Shown here in pieces: positions 53,699-63,365 of a stretch of DNA of 64,000 nucleotides (position 1 is its first letter; every line of letters starts with the position of its first letter). The stretch spans positions 5,332,001 to 5,396,000 of the forward strand of contig NZ_CP082164.1 of assembly GCF_023101685.1 (NCBI RefSeq). The letters are read 5' to 3'. This stretch comes from Bradyrhizobium sp. 186 (lineage in GTDB: Bacteria; Pseudomonadota; Alphaproteobacteria; Rhizobiales; Xanthobacteraceae). Under the pieces are notes generated by a model, which did no database searches, was not told where the DNA came from, and saw only the letters and a program-made list of their open reading frames with translations. The position numbers and the translations under genes are program-made.

Positions 53699-55066
53699 TC
53701 ATTTTTCCGGCTTCTTCTCGATCTTCTTCCCGCCCGTCTTCATCTCGCGATAGCGCGCAGCGCCGCCTTCGCGGATGGTCTGCGGGCTGCGCTCGAGCGC
53801 CATGGCGTCGTCGGGCACGTCGCGCGTGATCACCGAGCCCGAGCCGATATAGGCGCCGTTGCCGATCTTGACCGGTGCGACCAGCGAGGAGTTCGTGCCG
53901 ACGAAGGCGCCCTGCCCGATCGTGGTCTTGTGCTTCTTGAAGCCGTCGTAGTTGCAGGTGATGGTGCCGGCGCCGATGTTGGAATTGGCGCCGATGGTCG
54001 CGTCCCCAATGTAGGAGAGATGGTTGACCTTGACGCCGGCCTCCAGCGTCGCGGCCTTGGTCTCCACGAAATTGCCGATGCGCGCGCCGTCGCCGAGCGA
54101 GGTGCCGGGCCTTAAGCGCGCATACGGACCGATCGAGACGTTCTTGCCTAGCGTGGTCTGGACGATGTGCGAGAAGGAATGGATCACCGTGCCGTCGGCG
54201 ATCGACACGCCCGGGCCGATCACCACGAACGGCTCGATCGTCACGTCGTTGCCGAACACGGTGTCGGCGGCGAGATAGACGGTCTCGGGCGCGATCAGCG
54301 TGACGCCGGCTTCCATCGCGGCTTTCCGCAGCCGCGCCTGCATGACGGCTTCCGCTTCCGCAAGCTGCGCCTTGGTGTTGATGCCGCGCACTTCGTCCTC
54401 GCTGGTCTCGATCACCACGGACTCCCATCCCTGTTCGCGGACGATGCCGACCGCGTCCGTCAGATAATATTCGCCCTTGGAATTCGCATTGCCGATCTTG
54501 TCCAGGATTGCGAGCGCGCGGCGCCCGTCGATCGCCATCACGCCGGCATTGCAGAGATCGATCTTGCGCTCCTGGGCGCTGGCATCGGCCTGCTCGCGGA
54601 TCGCGACCAGGCGGTCGCCCTCGACGATGAAGCGGCCGTAGCCAGTGGGGTCGGCGGCGCGGAAGCCGAGCGCGGCAATCGCGGCGCCCTTGGCGAGCGG
54701 CGCGCGCAGCCGCGCAAAGGTCTCGGCCGAAATCAGCGGCGTATCGCCGAACGCGATCAGGAGATCGTCGGCGCCCGCCGCGATCGCCTCGCGCGCCGCC
54801 AGCACGGCATGCGCGGTGCCGAGCCGCTCGGCCTGCACGCAGGTGAGCGCGTCAGGGCGGATCCGCCGTGCCTCATCCGCGACCGCCTGGTGGTCGGGGC
54901 CGATCACGACGGCGAGCGAGGTGCCGGTTCCCTGCGGCGCGGCGGCGAGCACGTGGGCGAGGAGCGTCTGGTGTGCTACGGGATGCAGCACTTTTGGCAG
55001 GCTCGATCGCATGCGCGTGCCTTCGCCGGCGGCGAGCACGATCGTGAGGCTTGAGCGGGCGGTCAT
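53699..55066 (-). CDS. glmU: Bifunctional GlmU: GlcN-1-P acetyltransferase and GlcNAc-1-P uridylyltransferase
   Basis: This 455-residue enzyme makes UDP-GlcNAc from glucosamine-1-phosphate. The start at 55066 opens with the pyrophosphorylase signature [19 protein letters not shown] and has AGGA five bases upstream; the length equals the family norm. The uridylyltransferase domain spans residues 1-230 (FGDTPLI and NAGVMAIDG visible). The left-handed beta-helix acetyltransferase domain follows from about 255 with hexapeptide repeats ([30 protein letters not shown]) and the catalytic His in VNHLSYIGD. It works downstream of glmS, encoded 1.2 kb away. Confidence 0.95.
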   Translation of the reverse strand: MTARSSLTIVLAAGEGTRMRSSLPKVLHPVAHQTLLAHVLAAAPQGTGTSLAVVIGPDHQAVADEARRIRPDALTCVQAERLGTAHAVLAAREAIAAGADDLLIAFGDTPLISAETFARLRAPLAKGAAIAALGFRAADPTGYGRFIVEGDRLVAIREQADASAQERKIDLCNAGVMAIDGRRALAILDKIGNANSKGEYYLTDAVGIVREQGWESVVIETSEDEVRGINTKAQLAEAEAVMQARLRKAAMEAGVTLIAPETVYLAADTVFGNDVTIEPFVVIGPGVSIADGTVIHSFSHIVQTTLGKNVSIGPYARLRPGTSLGDGARIGNFVETKAATLEAGVKVNHLSYIGDATIGANSNIGAGTITCNYDGFKKHKTTIGQGAFVGTNSSLVAPVKIGNGAYIGSGSVITRDVPDDAMALERSPQTIREGGAARYREMKTGGKKIEKKPEK

Positions 55067-55238
55067 CAAAATCCTGTCAAATACGGCCGAATCGATTGGC
55101 GTCGGCGGGGCCGATGCCGTCATAAGCTATCGCCTTGCTACCCCCGCAAACGCCCGGAGTTCAAGTGCGGCACACTTTTCCTGTTAATGTTCCCTGATTG
55201 ATTCGGGGAAGCCAGACAGGGCTGGGCACTTAACGTTC

Positions 55239-56573
55239 ATGGCAAAGGATTCCGACCCACTGGCGGATGCCTTCGGCACCAAAGAGACCGGCGGACTGTT
55301 CTCCGGACTTTTGGCCGAAGAAAGCACGTTCGACCGCGGTACGATGTGGCGACTGGGCTCGTGGGGCGTGGCGGCCGTCGGCGCCGTCGTGATTGCCGTG
55401 ATAGCCAATCAGGCCCAGCTCGGCTGGCGGCGCGACCAGGTCGCCTCCGTCGATCTTTCGCGCCAGGCAGAGCGGCTCCAGATGCTGACGAAGGAAAGCC
55501 AGAACGAAGCCCGTCGCCTGGCCTCAGCCATCGAGACGTTGAACACCGATCGCGACCGGCTCTATTCGCGCGTCACCGTGCTGGAGCAAGGGCTCGATTC
55601 CGTCACCGGCGCCATCGCCAAGCAGAACGCCGCGTCACCGCAAGCATCCGCGTCGAAGCCGCAGGACACGCCGGTGGCCGCCGCGCAGCCTGTGCCCGCA
55701 GCACCCAGCGTCGCACCAGTCGCCTCGATAGCCGCCCCGGCCAGTGACAAGCCTCGCGCAGACCCCGCCAAGGAGTCTGTGAAGGACGCTGCAAAGAACC
55801 AGCCGAGCCTGCCGCCGCAAACCGCAGCCTCGCTCGTGCCGCTGACGACGTCGGCACTGCCGATGCTTCCGCTGGTGCGATCCAAGTCGATCATGGCGCC
55901 GCCTGATCCCGCTGCATCGAAACTGATTCAGCCCGAGGCGACCGAGACGAAGCCCGAACCGGCGCCCGCCCCCACCGAAGTCGCCGCCGCACCGGCCATG
56001 CCGCCGGAAGCGGCCGAGAGCGAAGCCCCTTCAATCGCAGTTCAGCAGACGCGCTTCGCCATCGATCTCGGCGGCGCGAACTCGCTCGACGGCCTGCGCG
56101 CACTCTGGCGCGGCCTGACTAAATCTAATCCCGAGGTCGCGGCGCTGCGGCCGATCATCATGATCAAGGAAGGCAACGCCGGTCTCGGCATGCAGCTTCG
56201 CCTCGGCGCCGGCCCGCTGATCAATGCCGCGGCAGCAGCAAAGCTCTGCGCCGGCCTCGCCGAGAACGACCGCCACTGCGAGACCACGGTGTTCGACGGC
56301 CAGCGCCTGTCGATGCGCGGGCAGGAAAAGGGGCAAGACAAGAGTTCGGAGAAGAACTCGGAGAAAAGCCAGGACGCCGTGCCGCAAGCCGAGATTGCGC
56401 CGACGCCTGCGCCCAGCGCCAAGCCGGACAAGCACCGCCGCAGCTATTCCTCAAAACGCTCGAAGCGCGAGGAGCCCGCGACTGCACCTGCACCTGCAGC
56501 GCAACCGGCTGCCCCGGCCAAGCCGGAGACCGCGTCAGCGGGATCTACGTTGTCGTCGTTCTTCAGGCGGTAG
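55239..56573 (+). CDS. Membrane-anchored SPOR-like protein with Pro/Ala-rich regions
   Basis: The 444-residue protein has an acidic N-terminus, one membrane segment at about residues 45-62 (LGSWGVAAVGAVVIAVIAN) and a periplasmic coiled-coil-like helix (QAERLQMLTKESQNEARRLA to about residue 125). A long Ala/Pro-rich stretch follows, then a compact domain at about 268-355 (RFAIDLGGANSLDGLRALW, AGLGMQLRLGAGPL, CAGLAENDRHC) that resembles SPOR domains by eye. The tail is Lys/Ser/Pro-rich. SPOR proteins bind denuded peptidoglycan at the septum, so a cell-division or envelope role is plausible but unproven. It diverges from glmU. Confidence 0.75.
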   Translation: MAKDSDPLADAFGTKETGGLFSGLLAEESTFDRGTMWRLGSWGVAAVGAVVIAVIANQAQLGWRRDQVASVDLSRQAERLQMLTKESQNEARRLASAIETLNTDRDRLYSRVTVLEQGLDSVTGAIAKQNAASPQASASKPQDTPVAAAQPVPAAPSVAPVASIAAPASDKPRADPAKESVKDAAKNQPSLPPQTAASLVPLTTSALPMLPLVRSKSIMAPPDPAASKLIQPEATETKPEPAPAPTEVAAAPAMPPEAAESEAPSIAVQQTRFAIDLGGANSLDGLRALWRGLTKSNPEVAALRPIIMIKEGNAGLGMQLRLGAGPLINAAAAAKLCAGLAENDRHCETTVFDGQRLSMRGQEKGQDKSSEKNSEKSQDAVPQAEIAPTPAPSAKPDKHRRSYSSKRSKREEPATAPAPAAQPAAPAKPETASAGSTLSSFFRR

Positions 56574-56688
56574 CTTAACTCGAAAGCGGCAATTCTTCAG
56601 CGGAATGGCTGAAGGTTCTCACGCAAGCTCGTGAGAAACTTTTACTCCCCCTGTTGCTCGCGTCGGCCTTCCCGACCATATTGCCCCC

Positions 56689-57069
56689 ATGACAAAAAAG
56701 CCCTTCCGCCTCTCGCCCTACCAGGTGCAGTTCCTGATCGTCGTCGGCTTCGCCAGCGTCGGCTATGCGCTCTATCTGCGCTATCTCGGAATCGAAAACT
56801 CGCAGGTCGGGCTCGCCTGCGACGCCGGGCTCCAGACCCTGATCTGCAAGGCGCGCTCGGTCTCGACGGTGCTGTTCAAGAATTCGGTGTTCGGCATCGT
56901 CGCGCTGGTGGTTGCGACGCTGAACCTGATGCGGCCCTCGATCGTGCTCTTGACCGTCGGCATCATCGCCGCCGGCCTCGGCATCGTGCTCTACAACGTG
57001 GTGCTGTCGGGCCTTGCGATCGGCCTGCTCATCCTTGGATTTGCGCGGCCCGCGCCCGCCACAGCGTGA
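56689..57069 (+). CDS. Small membrane protein, hypothetical
   Basis: This 126-residue protein has about four membrane segments (residues 13-30, 55-80, 84-103 and 106-122) and a short conserved loop with three cysteines (LACDAGLQTLICKARSV). The first segment starts YQVQFLIVVGFASVGYALYL. I do not recognise a named family. It is convergent with ndvC, and the last 41 bases of both genes overlap on opposite strands. Its position next to the ndv genes is suggestive but does not prove a link to glucan synthesis. Confidence 0.7.
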   Translation: MTKKPFRLSPYQVQFLIVVGFASVGYALYLRYLGIENSQVGLACDAGLQTLICKARSVSTVLFKNSVFGIVALVVATLNLMRPSIVLLTVGIIAAGLGIVLYNVVLSGLAIGLLILGFARPAPATA

Positions 57070-58654
57070 GCGCGAACAGCAGGTAGATCGCGCAGGTCCA
57101 CAGCGACTGCCAGTTCTCGCGGCCTTCGTTGACGAGAATATACGCCGCCGCCAGCGCGAGCAGGCCTGCGAAGACGGACTCCGCAATCGGACGCTGGCCG
57201 ATCTGCGGCCGGTTCAGCATCAGCACCGCGAACGGCACCACCGCCATCGTCAGCGAGGCGTAGGGGAAATCGTGGTAGCGCGGGTCGAACACGAAGCCGA
57301 GCGCGGTCTCCGCCGCGATCACCGCGGTCACGGCCAGCGTCAGGCCGAGCACGGCCGTGAGCTTCGACCATTTTCGCCCCTCGCTCGGGCCGAGCAGATC
57401 GAGGAAGGTCGGCAGGCTGCGGCCGATGACGAGCGCCTGCGCGCAGAAGATCGGCGACAGGATGCCGGCCAGGAGCAGCGCGCCCCAGTGCAGCCAGCCG
57501 CTGACGCCGTAGCTCTCATAGTACATCTTGTCAGCGCCGATCCCAAGCAGGATGCCGGCTGACGTCGCCGAGATGCCGACACCGAGCCAGGCCGAGAAGC
57601 GAGGAGTCCATGGCCGCCGGCGCAGCGTGAGGCCGGCGACCGCGAACACCAGCACGCTCAAGCCCATGCCGGCGCCCATGTACCATTTCCAGTACGGGAA
57701 ATTGCTGATCGGCTCGCCCGGCGGGTATTTGACCTGCCGGCGCACGGAGTCGAATAGGCCCCAATAGCCGCCGGCCGTGCCTTCGAGCTTGCGCTTCCAC
57801 GGCTGGTCGTAGGACTCGATCAGGTTGACGCGGAATTTTTGCGCTTTCGCAAGGCTCAGGATTTCCGAGACCACCCGCGCCTGGTTGGTGCGCGACGGCA
57901 GCGCGCCCTCGCGCATGCGCCCCTCGCTCGGCCAGCCGGTCTCGCCGATCAGGATCTCCTTGCCGGGAAACGCCACGGCCATCCGTTCGCGGATCTGTTC
58001 GACATGGGCGGCCGCGAATTTCGCGCGCACCGGAATGTCTTCCCAATAGGGCAGGATGTGAATCGTGACGAAGTCGACGGCGTCATAGATCTCACGATTC
58101 CTGAGCCAGAATTCCCAGACGTCGGCATAGGTGACGGGCACGCTGACCTGCGCCTTCACCGAGCGGATGATGGACACGAGGTCGCCGGTTGTCATCTCGC
58201 CGCGCAGCAGCACCTCGTTGCCGACGACGACCGCGGTGATGATTCCGGGGAAATCCTTGATGAGGCGGACGGCAAGCGCAGCCTGCTCAAAATTCTTGGC
58301 GCGGTTGCTCGAGAGCCAAATGCCCTGGAGCACCTTCAGCCCGCCGATCCGGGCCGCGATCGCCGGCACCTGGTCGAGCCCGTTCTCCATCGAATAGGTA
58401 CGGACGCAGTCCGTGATCTCCTTGAGCTGGCGCAAGTCCTGCTCGATCTGATCGGCCTCGATATGGGTCCATGCGTTCAGCGGCGACTGCTCGCCGCGGA
58501 ACGGCGCGTAGGACACGCATTGGACCTTGTCGGCCGGATCGATCGGGGCGCGCGCGAGCGTGATCGGCGTGCCCAGCCACCACCACACGGCAGCAATCGC
58601 ACCCAGGGAAACGAGCAGAAGCGCCAATGGCGTACGAAGAGAAATCGGTTCCAT
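57029..58654 (-). CDS. ndvC: NdvC, beta-(1,6)-glucan-linkage protein of cyclic glucan synthesis
   Basis: This protein of about 541 residues has an N-terminal membrane anchor, a GH17-like domain (residues 30-330) and about six to eight C-terminal membrane segments. The GH17 catalytic acids are both readable: VVGNEVLL and the signature ILIGETGWPSEG. Published Bradyrhizobium NdvC is a membrane protein of about 62 kDa with glucanosyltransferase similarity, and its loss leaves glucans with almost only beta-1,3 links. Size, layout and neighbours agree. GGAGG touches the ATG at 58654, which is too close, so the in-frame ATG at 58693 may be the true start. Confidence 0.87.
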   Translation of the reverse strand: MEPISLRTPLALLLVSLGAIAAVWWWLGTPITLARAPIDPADKVQCVSYAPFRGEQSPLNAWTHIEADQIEQDLRQLKEITDCVRTYSMENGLDQVPAIAARIGGLKVLQGIWLSSNRAKNFEQAALAVRLIKDFPGIITAVVVGNEVLLRGEMTTGDLVSIIRSVKAQVSVPVTYADVWEFWLRNREIYDAVDFVTIHILPYWEDIPVRAKFAAAHVEQIRERMAVAFPGKEILIGETGWPSEGRMREGALPSRTNQARVVSEILSLAKAQKFRVNLIESYDQPWKRKLEGTAGGYWGLFDSVRRQVKYPPGEPISNFPYWKWYMGAGMGLSVLVFAVAGLTLRRRPWTPRFSAWLGVGISATSAGILLGIGADKMYYESYGVSGWLHWGALLLAGILSPIFCAQALVIGRSLPTFLDLLGPSEGRKWSKLTAVLGLTLAVTAVIAAETALGFVFDPRYHDFPYASLTMAVVPFAVLMLNRPQIGQRPIAESVFAGLLALAAAYILVNEGRENWQSLWTCAIYLLFALTLWRARAAQIQG

Positions 58655-58917
58655 CCTCCGCGAGGGTCCGTCGATTACCTGCTCGCGCGCCATCTGCCAA
58701 GGGGGTGACCGCGGAGCCGACCCGTCCCTCCCCTGAGGAATTTGGCTGCGGCCGTTCGACCGGGGCCTAGCATCGTGACTTTGCTGGACAAAATTCGAAA
58801 TTCAGGCCATGGGATTTTGCGGGACTTTTCCGCCGCATTGGAGACCCATTTGGACGCCATCACCTGCGCGTCCGCGAGGTCCTTACGCGGACGGTCAGCG
58901 GATATATTGGGGAATTC

Positions 58918-59508
58918 ATGCGGCAACGGGTGTTCGAGTTACGAAATGCGGTCCTGCGGCAGTTCGCCGCCACCTTGGCCGTCTCCTCCCTTGTCATCCT
59001 GATCGGTCTCGGTGGCGCCTCCGCCCAGAGCGGCGCTCCCGCCCCTGACCAGGGCAAGGCAGCCGCGCAGCCCGCCGATGCCGCCAAGGATACGGCCCAG
59101 AACCAGCGCCGCACCGACGAGTTTGCGGAAGCAGCGCAAGTCATCAGCGGCCCCGCCGGCAACCCCGAATGCGTCTGGCTCGGCCGACGCGTGGTGCGGC
59201 TGATGTGGCGGGATGACCTCGATACCGCGTTCCGCCATCTCGACCTCTACGATCGCTTCGGCTGCCCCGGCGGCCATATCCAGGCCGCCTTCCGCTGCCT
59301 GACCCGGTTCGGCGGACAGATCGACCCCAAGGTCGCCGAGACCCTGGATAGCCGTGTGCACGCCTGCTGGATCAACCCGGCGTCGCAGCCGCAGCAGGCG
59401 GCGGCCACCGCCTCGCAGCCGGCCGCGCCGACCGCCGGCAATGCGCAGCCGCAGCCAGCCGCGAGCCCCTCGCCGGCGGCAAGCCCGTCACCGGCGCCCC
59501 CGAAATAG
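58918..59508 (+). CDS. ndvD: NdvD-like secreted protein of the cyclic glucan locus
   Basis: The 196-residue protein has a signal peptide or anchor (AATLAVSSLVILIGLGGASAQS), an Ala/Gln/Asp-rich linker, a compact cysteine-containing domain (about residues 70-150: ECVWLGRRVVRLMWRDDLDTAF, FGCPGGHIQAAFRCL, ACWINP; quoted in parts) and a Pro/Ala/Ser/Gln-rich tail. In Bradyrhizobium japonicum a third glucan gene, ndvD, lies between ndvC and ndvB, and this gene occupies that place. GGGG upstream supports the start. The assignment rests on position and general features; the molecular role is unknown. Confidence 0.7.
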   Translation: MRQRVFELRNAVLRQFAATLAVSSLVILIGLGGASAQSGAPAPDQGKAAAQPADAAKDTAQNQRRTDEFAEAAQVISGPAGNPECVWLGRRVVRLMWRDDLDTAFRHLDLYDRFGCPGGHIQAAFRCLTRFGGQIDPKVAETLDSRVHACWINPASQPQQAAATASQPAAPTAGNAQPQPAASPSPAASPSPAPPK

Positions 59509-59723
59509 CCGCGATCGTTTCAGCCTCCGTTCAGGAACGATTGGCGATAGAAGCGATTGGCACTGCCGCGTATTCCGAAATGGGCCATGCCCTTATACGG
59601 TCATGAGGCCATGACAGTTGTGAAACCGCGCGGCAGAGGTATGCTCCATTTGCCGCGGACTCGGTCGGATCTCGGGGGCGGATCCGCTGCCCTGCCACCT
59701 CAGCCCCTTTTGGTTTAGCCGCG

Positions 59724-62393
59724 ATGCGCGTTGTCGCCGCCGTCCTGTTGCTCGTGTCCGCGCTCCACGCCGGCCTCTGGGGAGTCTTGCGCGACAGGGA
59801 ACCAGCGCCCGACTTCAGGGGCCTGTTGCCCAGCGTGTCCTACGCACCGTTTGAGGGCGCGGCCCACCCCGACATCGACAACACCCCGACCGTCGAGAAA
59901 ATCCGCGCCGACTTGAAGACGCTGTCCACCATGACGCGCGCGATCCGCCTCTATTCGTCCACGGGCGGCGTGGAACTGGTGCCGCCGATCGCCGCCGAGT
60001 TCGGCCTCAAGGTCACCGTTGGCGCCTGGATCGACAGGGACAAGGATCGCAACGAGCGCGAGATCAAGGCCGCCATCGAGCTCGCCCGCAAGAACAGCAA
60101 CGTGAACGGCGTCGTTGTCGGCAACGAGGTGATCTATCGCGGCGAGCAAAAGGTCGAAGACCTCATCGAGATGATCAAGAGGGTCAGGAGCGCGGTCCGC
60201 GTGCCGGTGACCACCGGCGAGATTTGGAACATCTGGCGCGACAATCCGGACCTCGCATCCAACGTCGATTTCATCGCCGCCCACGTGCTGCCCTACTGGG
60301 AAAACTTCCGCTCGGACCAGGCGGTCGACCAGGCCGTCGACCGCTACAACCTTTTGCGCAATTTGTTTCCCGGCAAGCGCATCGTGATCGCCGAGTTCGG
60401 CTGGCCGAGCGCGGGCTACAATCTGCGCAACGCCGATCCGGGTCCGTTCCAGCAGGCGCTGACGCTGCGCAACTTCGTCGGCCGCGCCGAAGCCATCGGC
60501 ATGGAATACAACATCGTCGAAGCCATCGATCAGCCCTGGAAGTACTTCGAAGGCGGCGTCGGCCCGTATTGGGGCATCCTCAACGCCAGCCGCGAGCCGA
60601 AATTCGCCTGGACCGGCCCGGTGGAAAATCCCGACTATTGGAAGCTGATGACGATCGCACTGCTGGTCGGCGTCCTGCTGTCGCTGCCGATCCTGCGGCT
60701 GCAGCAGCCAACCGCGCGGCAGGCCTTCCTGCTGTCGGCGACCGCGAACGGTGTCGGCGCCTGGGCCGCGACCGTATTCGCGTTCTGGAACGGGCACTAT
60801 TTCATCTTCGGCTCGGCCTTCGCGCTGACGCTCGGCATGATCCTCCTTGTTCCGCTCGTGCTGATCGCGATGGCGCGGATCGACGAAATCGCGGCGGTCG
60901 CCTTTGGCCGGCCGCCGCAGCGGCTGCTCAGCAAGGACAAGCCGGTCGCCGACGTGCCCGAGAATTACTACCCGAAGGTCTCGATCCACATTCCGGCGTA
61001 TTTCGAGCCGGTCGAGATGCTGAAGCAGACGCTCGATGCGCTGTCGCGGCTGAACTACCCGAACTACGAATGCGTCGTCATCATCAACAACACGCCCGAT
61101 CCCGCCTTCTGGCAGCCGATCCAGGATCACTGCCGCGCGCTCGGTGAACGCTTCAAGTTCATCAACGCCGAGAAGGTGCAGGGTTTCAAGGCCGGCGCGC
61201 TGCGCATCGCAATGGACCGCACCGCTGCGGATGCCGAAATCATCGGCATCCTCGATGCCGACTATGTCGTCGATCCCGACTGGCTGAAGGACCTGGTGCC
61301 GGCCTTCGCCGATCCGCGCGTCGGTCTCGTGCAGGCACCGCAGGAGCATCGCGACGGCGACCTGTCGATCATGCACTACATCATGAACGGCGAATATGCC
61401 GGCTTCTTCGACATCGGCATGGTCCAGCGCAACGAGGTCAGCGCCATCATCGTGCACGGCACGATGTGCCTGATCCGCCGCGCCGCGATGGACATGGCCG
61501 GCGGCTGGTCGTCCGATACGATCTGTGAGGACAGCGATCTCGGCCTCGCGATCCAGGAGCTCGGCTGGGTCACGCACTACACCAATCACCGCTACGGCCA
61601 GGGCCTGCTCCCCGACACCTACGAAGCCTTCAAGAAGCAGCGTCACCGCTGGGCCTATGGCGGCCTTCAGATCGTGAAGAAGCACTGGCGGCACTTCCTG
61701 CCCGGAAGGAGCCGACTGACGCCCGACCAGAAGCGCGAATACGGTTTGGGCTGGCTGAACTGGCTTGGGGCCGAAAGCCTCGGCGTGGTCGTGGCGCTGC
61801 TCAACCTCGTCTGGGTGCCGATCGTCGCTTTTGCCGACATCGCGATCCCAGACAAGATCCTGACGCTGCCGATCATTGGCGCGTTCGTCGTCTCGCTCGC
61901 GCACTTCCTGTCGATGTACCGTGCGCGCGTCGCGATCAAACCCGGCCAGATGCTGGGTGCCATGATCGCTGCGATGAGCGTGCAGTGGACGGTGTCGCGC
62001 GCGGTCGCGCAGGGCCTGATCACCGAGCACATTGCGTTCGCGCGCACCTCCAAGGGCGGCCTATCGCGGATGTCGATCGAGTTCCAGGCGTTCTGGGAGG
62101 CGGTGATCGGCGCGCTGCTGCTGATCGGCGCCGGCGTGCTGATCGCCTCCAACAGCTATCGGCAGATCACCGAGATCTACATCTTCGCCGGCGTGCTGGT
62201 GCTGCAAAGCCTGCCGTTCCTGGCCGCGGTCGCGATCGCCATCCTCGAGCTCAGCCGCATCAACTCGTTCCAGTTCTGGCGCGACAGCGCGATCCGCTCC
62301 GCCGAGCTGATCGGCCTGCGCCCAGTCGCGCTGCCGACATCCGCCGGCACGTCGCAGCCGCTGCCGAACGAGGTCCGGCGGGAGACGAACTAA
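59724..62393 (+). CDS. ndvB: NdvB, cyclic beta-(1,3)-glucan synthase
   Basis: This 889-residue protein fuses a GH17-like N-terminal domain (residues 35-300) to a GT2 processive glycosyltransferase with flanking membrane segments. GH17 motifs are VVGNEVIYRG and IVIAEFGWPSAG. GT2 motifs are VSIHIPAYFEP near residue 420, ILDADYVVDPDW (the DxD), CEDSDLG and QRHRW. Bradyrhizobium NdvB makes the beta-1,3-linked glucan backbone at the inner membrane and is needed for adaptation to low osmolarity and for effective nodules. The product should be exported to the periplasm, where NdvC-type activity adds beta-1,6 links. Confidence 0.9.
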   Translation: MRVVAAVLLLVSALHAGLWGVLRDREPAPDFRGLLPSVSYAPFEGAAHPDIDNTPTVEKIRADLKTLSTMTRAIRLYSSTGGVELVPPIAAEFGLKVTVGAWIDRDKDRNEREIKAAIELARKNSNVNGVVVGNEVIYRGEQKVEDLIEMIKRVRSAVRVPVTTGEIWNIWRDNPDLASNVDFIAAHVLPYWENFRSDQAVDQAVDRYNLLRNLFPGKRIVIAEFGWPSAGYNLRNADPGPFQQALTLRNFVGRAEAIGMEYNIVEAIDQPWKYFEGGVGPYWGILNASREPKFAWTGPVENPDYWKLMTIALLVGVLLSLPILRLQQPTARQAFLLSATANGVGAWAATVFAFWNGHYFIFGSAFALTLGMILLVPLVLIAMARIDEIAAVAFGRPPQRLLSKDKPVADVPENYYPKVSIHIPAYFEPVEMLKQTLDALSRLNYPNYECVVIINNTPDPAFWQPIQDHCRALGERFKFINAEKVQGFKAGALRIAMDRTAADAEIIGILDADYVVDPDWLKDLVPAFADPRVGLVQAPQEHRDGDLSIMHYIMNGEYAGFFDIGMVQRNEVSAIIVHGTMCLIRRAAMDMAGGWSSDTICEDSDLGLAIQELGWVTHYTNHRYGQGLLPDTYEAFKKQRHRWAYGGLQIVKKHWRHFLPGRSRLTPDQKREYGLGWLNWLGAESLGVVVALLNLVWVPIVAFADIAIPDKILTLPIIGAFVVSLAHFLSMYRARVAIKPGQMLGAMIAAMSVQWTVSRAVAQGLITEHIAFARTSKGGLSRMSIEFQAFWEAVIGALLLIGAGVLIASNSYRQITEIYIFAGVLVLQSLPFLAAVAIAILELSRINSFQFWRDSAIRSAELIGLRPVALPTSAGTSQPLPNEVRRETN

Positions 62394-62735
62394 CTGCGCC
62401 TCGGCCAGGGCGCAGGTCGAGGCGCGGGGCGAGACCCCTGCGCCCGCAAGGCGTCTCGATGTTCGGCGTGGATGACGACCGCCAACCGGGTTGAAAATCC
62501 CCTGGTAAGCTACGGAAACGCCGGACGAATCCCCGCTTCTGCCACGAACTTCGGCAATCACTCCCGCTATTGACCTCAGCGCCCCATCCCCCTACACAGC
62601 GCGGGCCGAAAGCATGATCCGGAAACAGCCTCACCGGCTTTCCCCGCGACGCGATTGAAACGTAGCGGCAAGACATGCTTCTCGAAATGACCGAAGACGA
62701 TGGCGATCGATCTATAGTGCCATCAGCGGCCATGG
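62394..62735. other. Intergenic region between ndvB and tRNA-Lys
   Basis: The 342 bases hold a diverged palindromic repeat (62612-62682) and the promoter region of the tRNA gene. I see no open frame of interest. Confidence 0.55.
62612..62682. repeat. Diverged palindromic repeat
   Basis: The ends aagcatg and catgctt are inverted, and the left part (gcatgatccggaaa) matches the family at 7301-7376 in the opposite orientation. The middle has diverged. Confidence 0.55.
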
Positions 62736-62811
62736 GAGCGCGTAGCTCAGCCGGTAGAGCACGTGACTTTTAATCACGGGGTCCTGGGTTCGAGCCCCAG
62801 CGCGCTCACCA
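62736..62811 (+). tRNA. tRNA-Lys (UUU)
   Basis: A complete cloverleaf is readable: acceptor stem gagcgcg / cgcgctc, D-arm gctc-agccggta-gagc, anticodon stem cgtga / tcacg with loop ctttta plus a, and the T-arm with ggttcgagcc. The anticodon TTT is at 62769-62771. The discriminator base A and an encoded CCA (62809-62811) close the gene. It stands alone, and a hairpin with weak T-tract follows at 62901. Confidence 0.96.
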
Positions 62812-63365
62812 AGCAGATCTAAACCGTTCGACGAAGAAGTAGCGCATCTCTTTGCAAAGAGCTGCAGGCGTGTCCCGCTACGGTCTGGCTCGCAAGCACG
62901 AAAAACCCCAGCGCTTGGAGCGGCACTGGGGCGTTTCGTTCAAAATATGAATTGGTCAAGCAATGACGTGCAGATAGCAGCAAACTCTGTGAACGCTTGT
63001 GAACTGGTTCACACGAGTTGTTGTGCCAAGCGAACGACCTAGACTAAGCGCGGGGCCACTGAGGTCGCCAGCCTTTGTGTGGAAGTTTTCTCACGGCCCG
63101 GGGGCTTGTTTGCCTTGTATTGCGGAGGCCAGTGCACTGAATTCCCACCCACCCTTGCGCGTCAAGCTGCTTGGCCCGTCCGTGTCATCGCAACCACGTC
63201 ATGCGCGAACGGCGGGCGGCAACTGCGGCAGCGCGAAGGCGCCATGAAGGCGGATACGGCCCGGCCGGGGCCAGTCACGCGGCCTAATCCTTTTTTGCCA
63301 TAGCCTTTTCGACCGTTTGGGGTCAGGTTCGATCCTGAAGGGAACTCTAGTCAGCGGCGTTCTCA
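62812..63365. other. Gene-poor stretch downstream of tRNA-Lys
   Basis: The 554 bases contain a terminator-like hairpin at 62901-62938 and a 16-bp palindrome tgtgaac-tg-gttcaca at 62998-63013 with a further tgtgaac half-site at 62989-62995. A 31-codon frame at 62947 has no supporting signals. I see no gene. Such tracts behind tRNA genes are often scars of integration and excision. Confidence 0.5.
62901..62938 (+). terminator. Terminator-like hairpin behind tRNA-Lys
   Basis: ccccag (62906-62911) pairs with ctgggg (62926-62931), with an inner cgct-tgg-agcg helix. It is preceded by AAAAA and followed by CGTTTCGTT. It is the most likely end of the tRNA transcript. Confidence 0.5.

Noticed and set aside
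59715..62030. A 771-codon open frame on the minus strand
   Set aside because: It is antisense to ndvB, whose GH17 and GT2 motifs are clear. The composition is the usual GC-rich antisense pattern.
62947..63042. A 31-codon frame behind tRNA-Lys
   Set aside because: No ribosome-binding site, no terminator and composition unlike the genes nearby.
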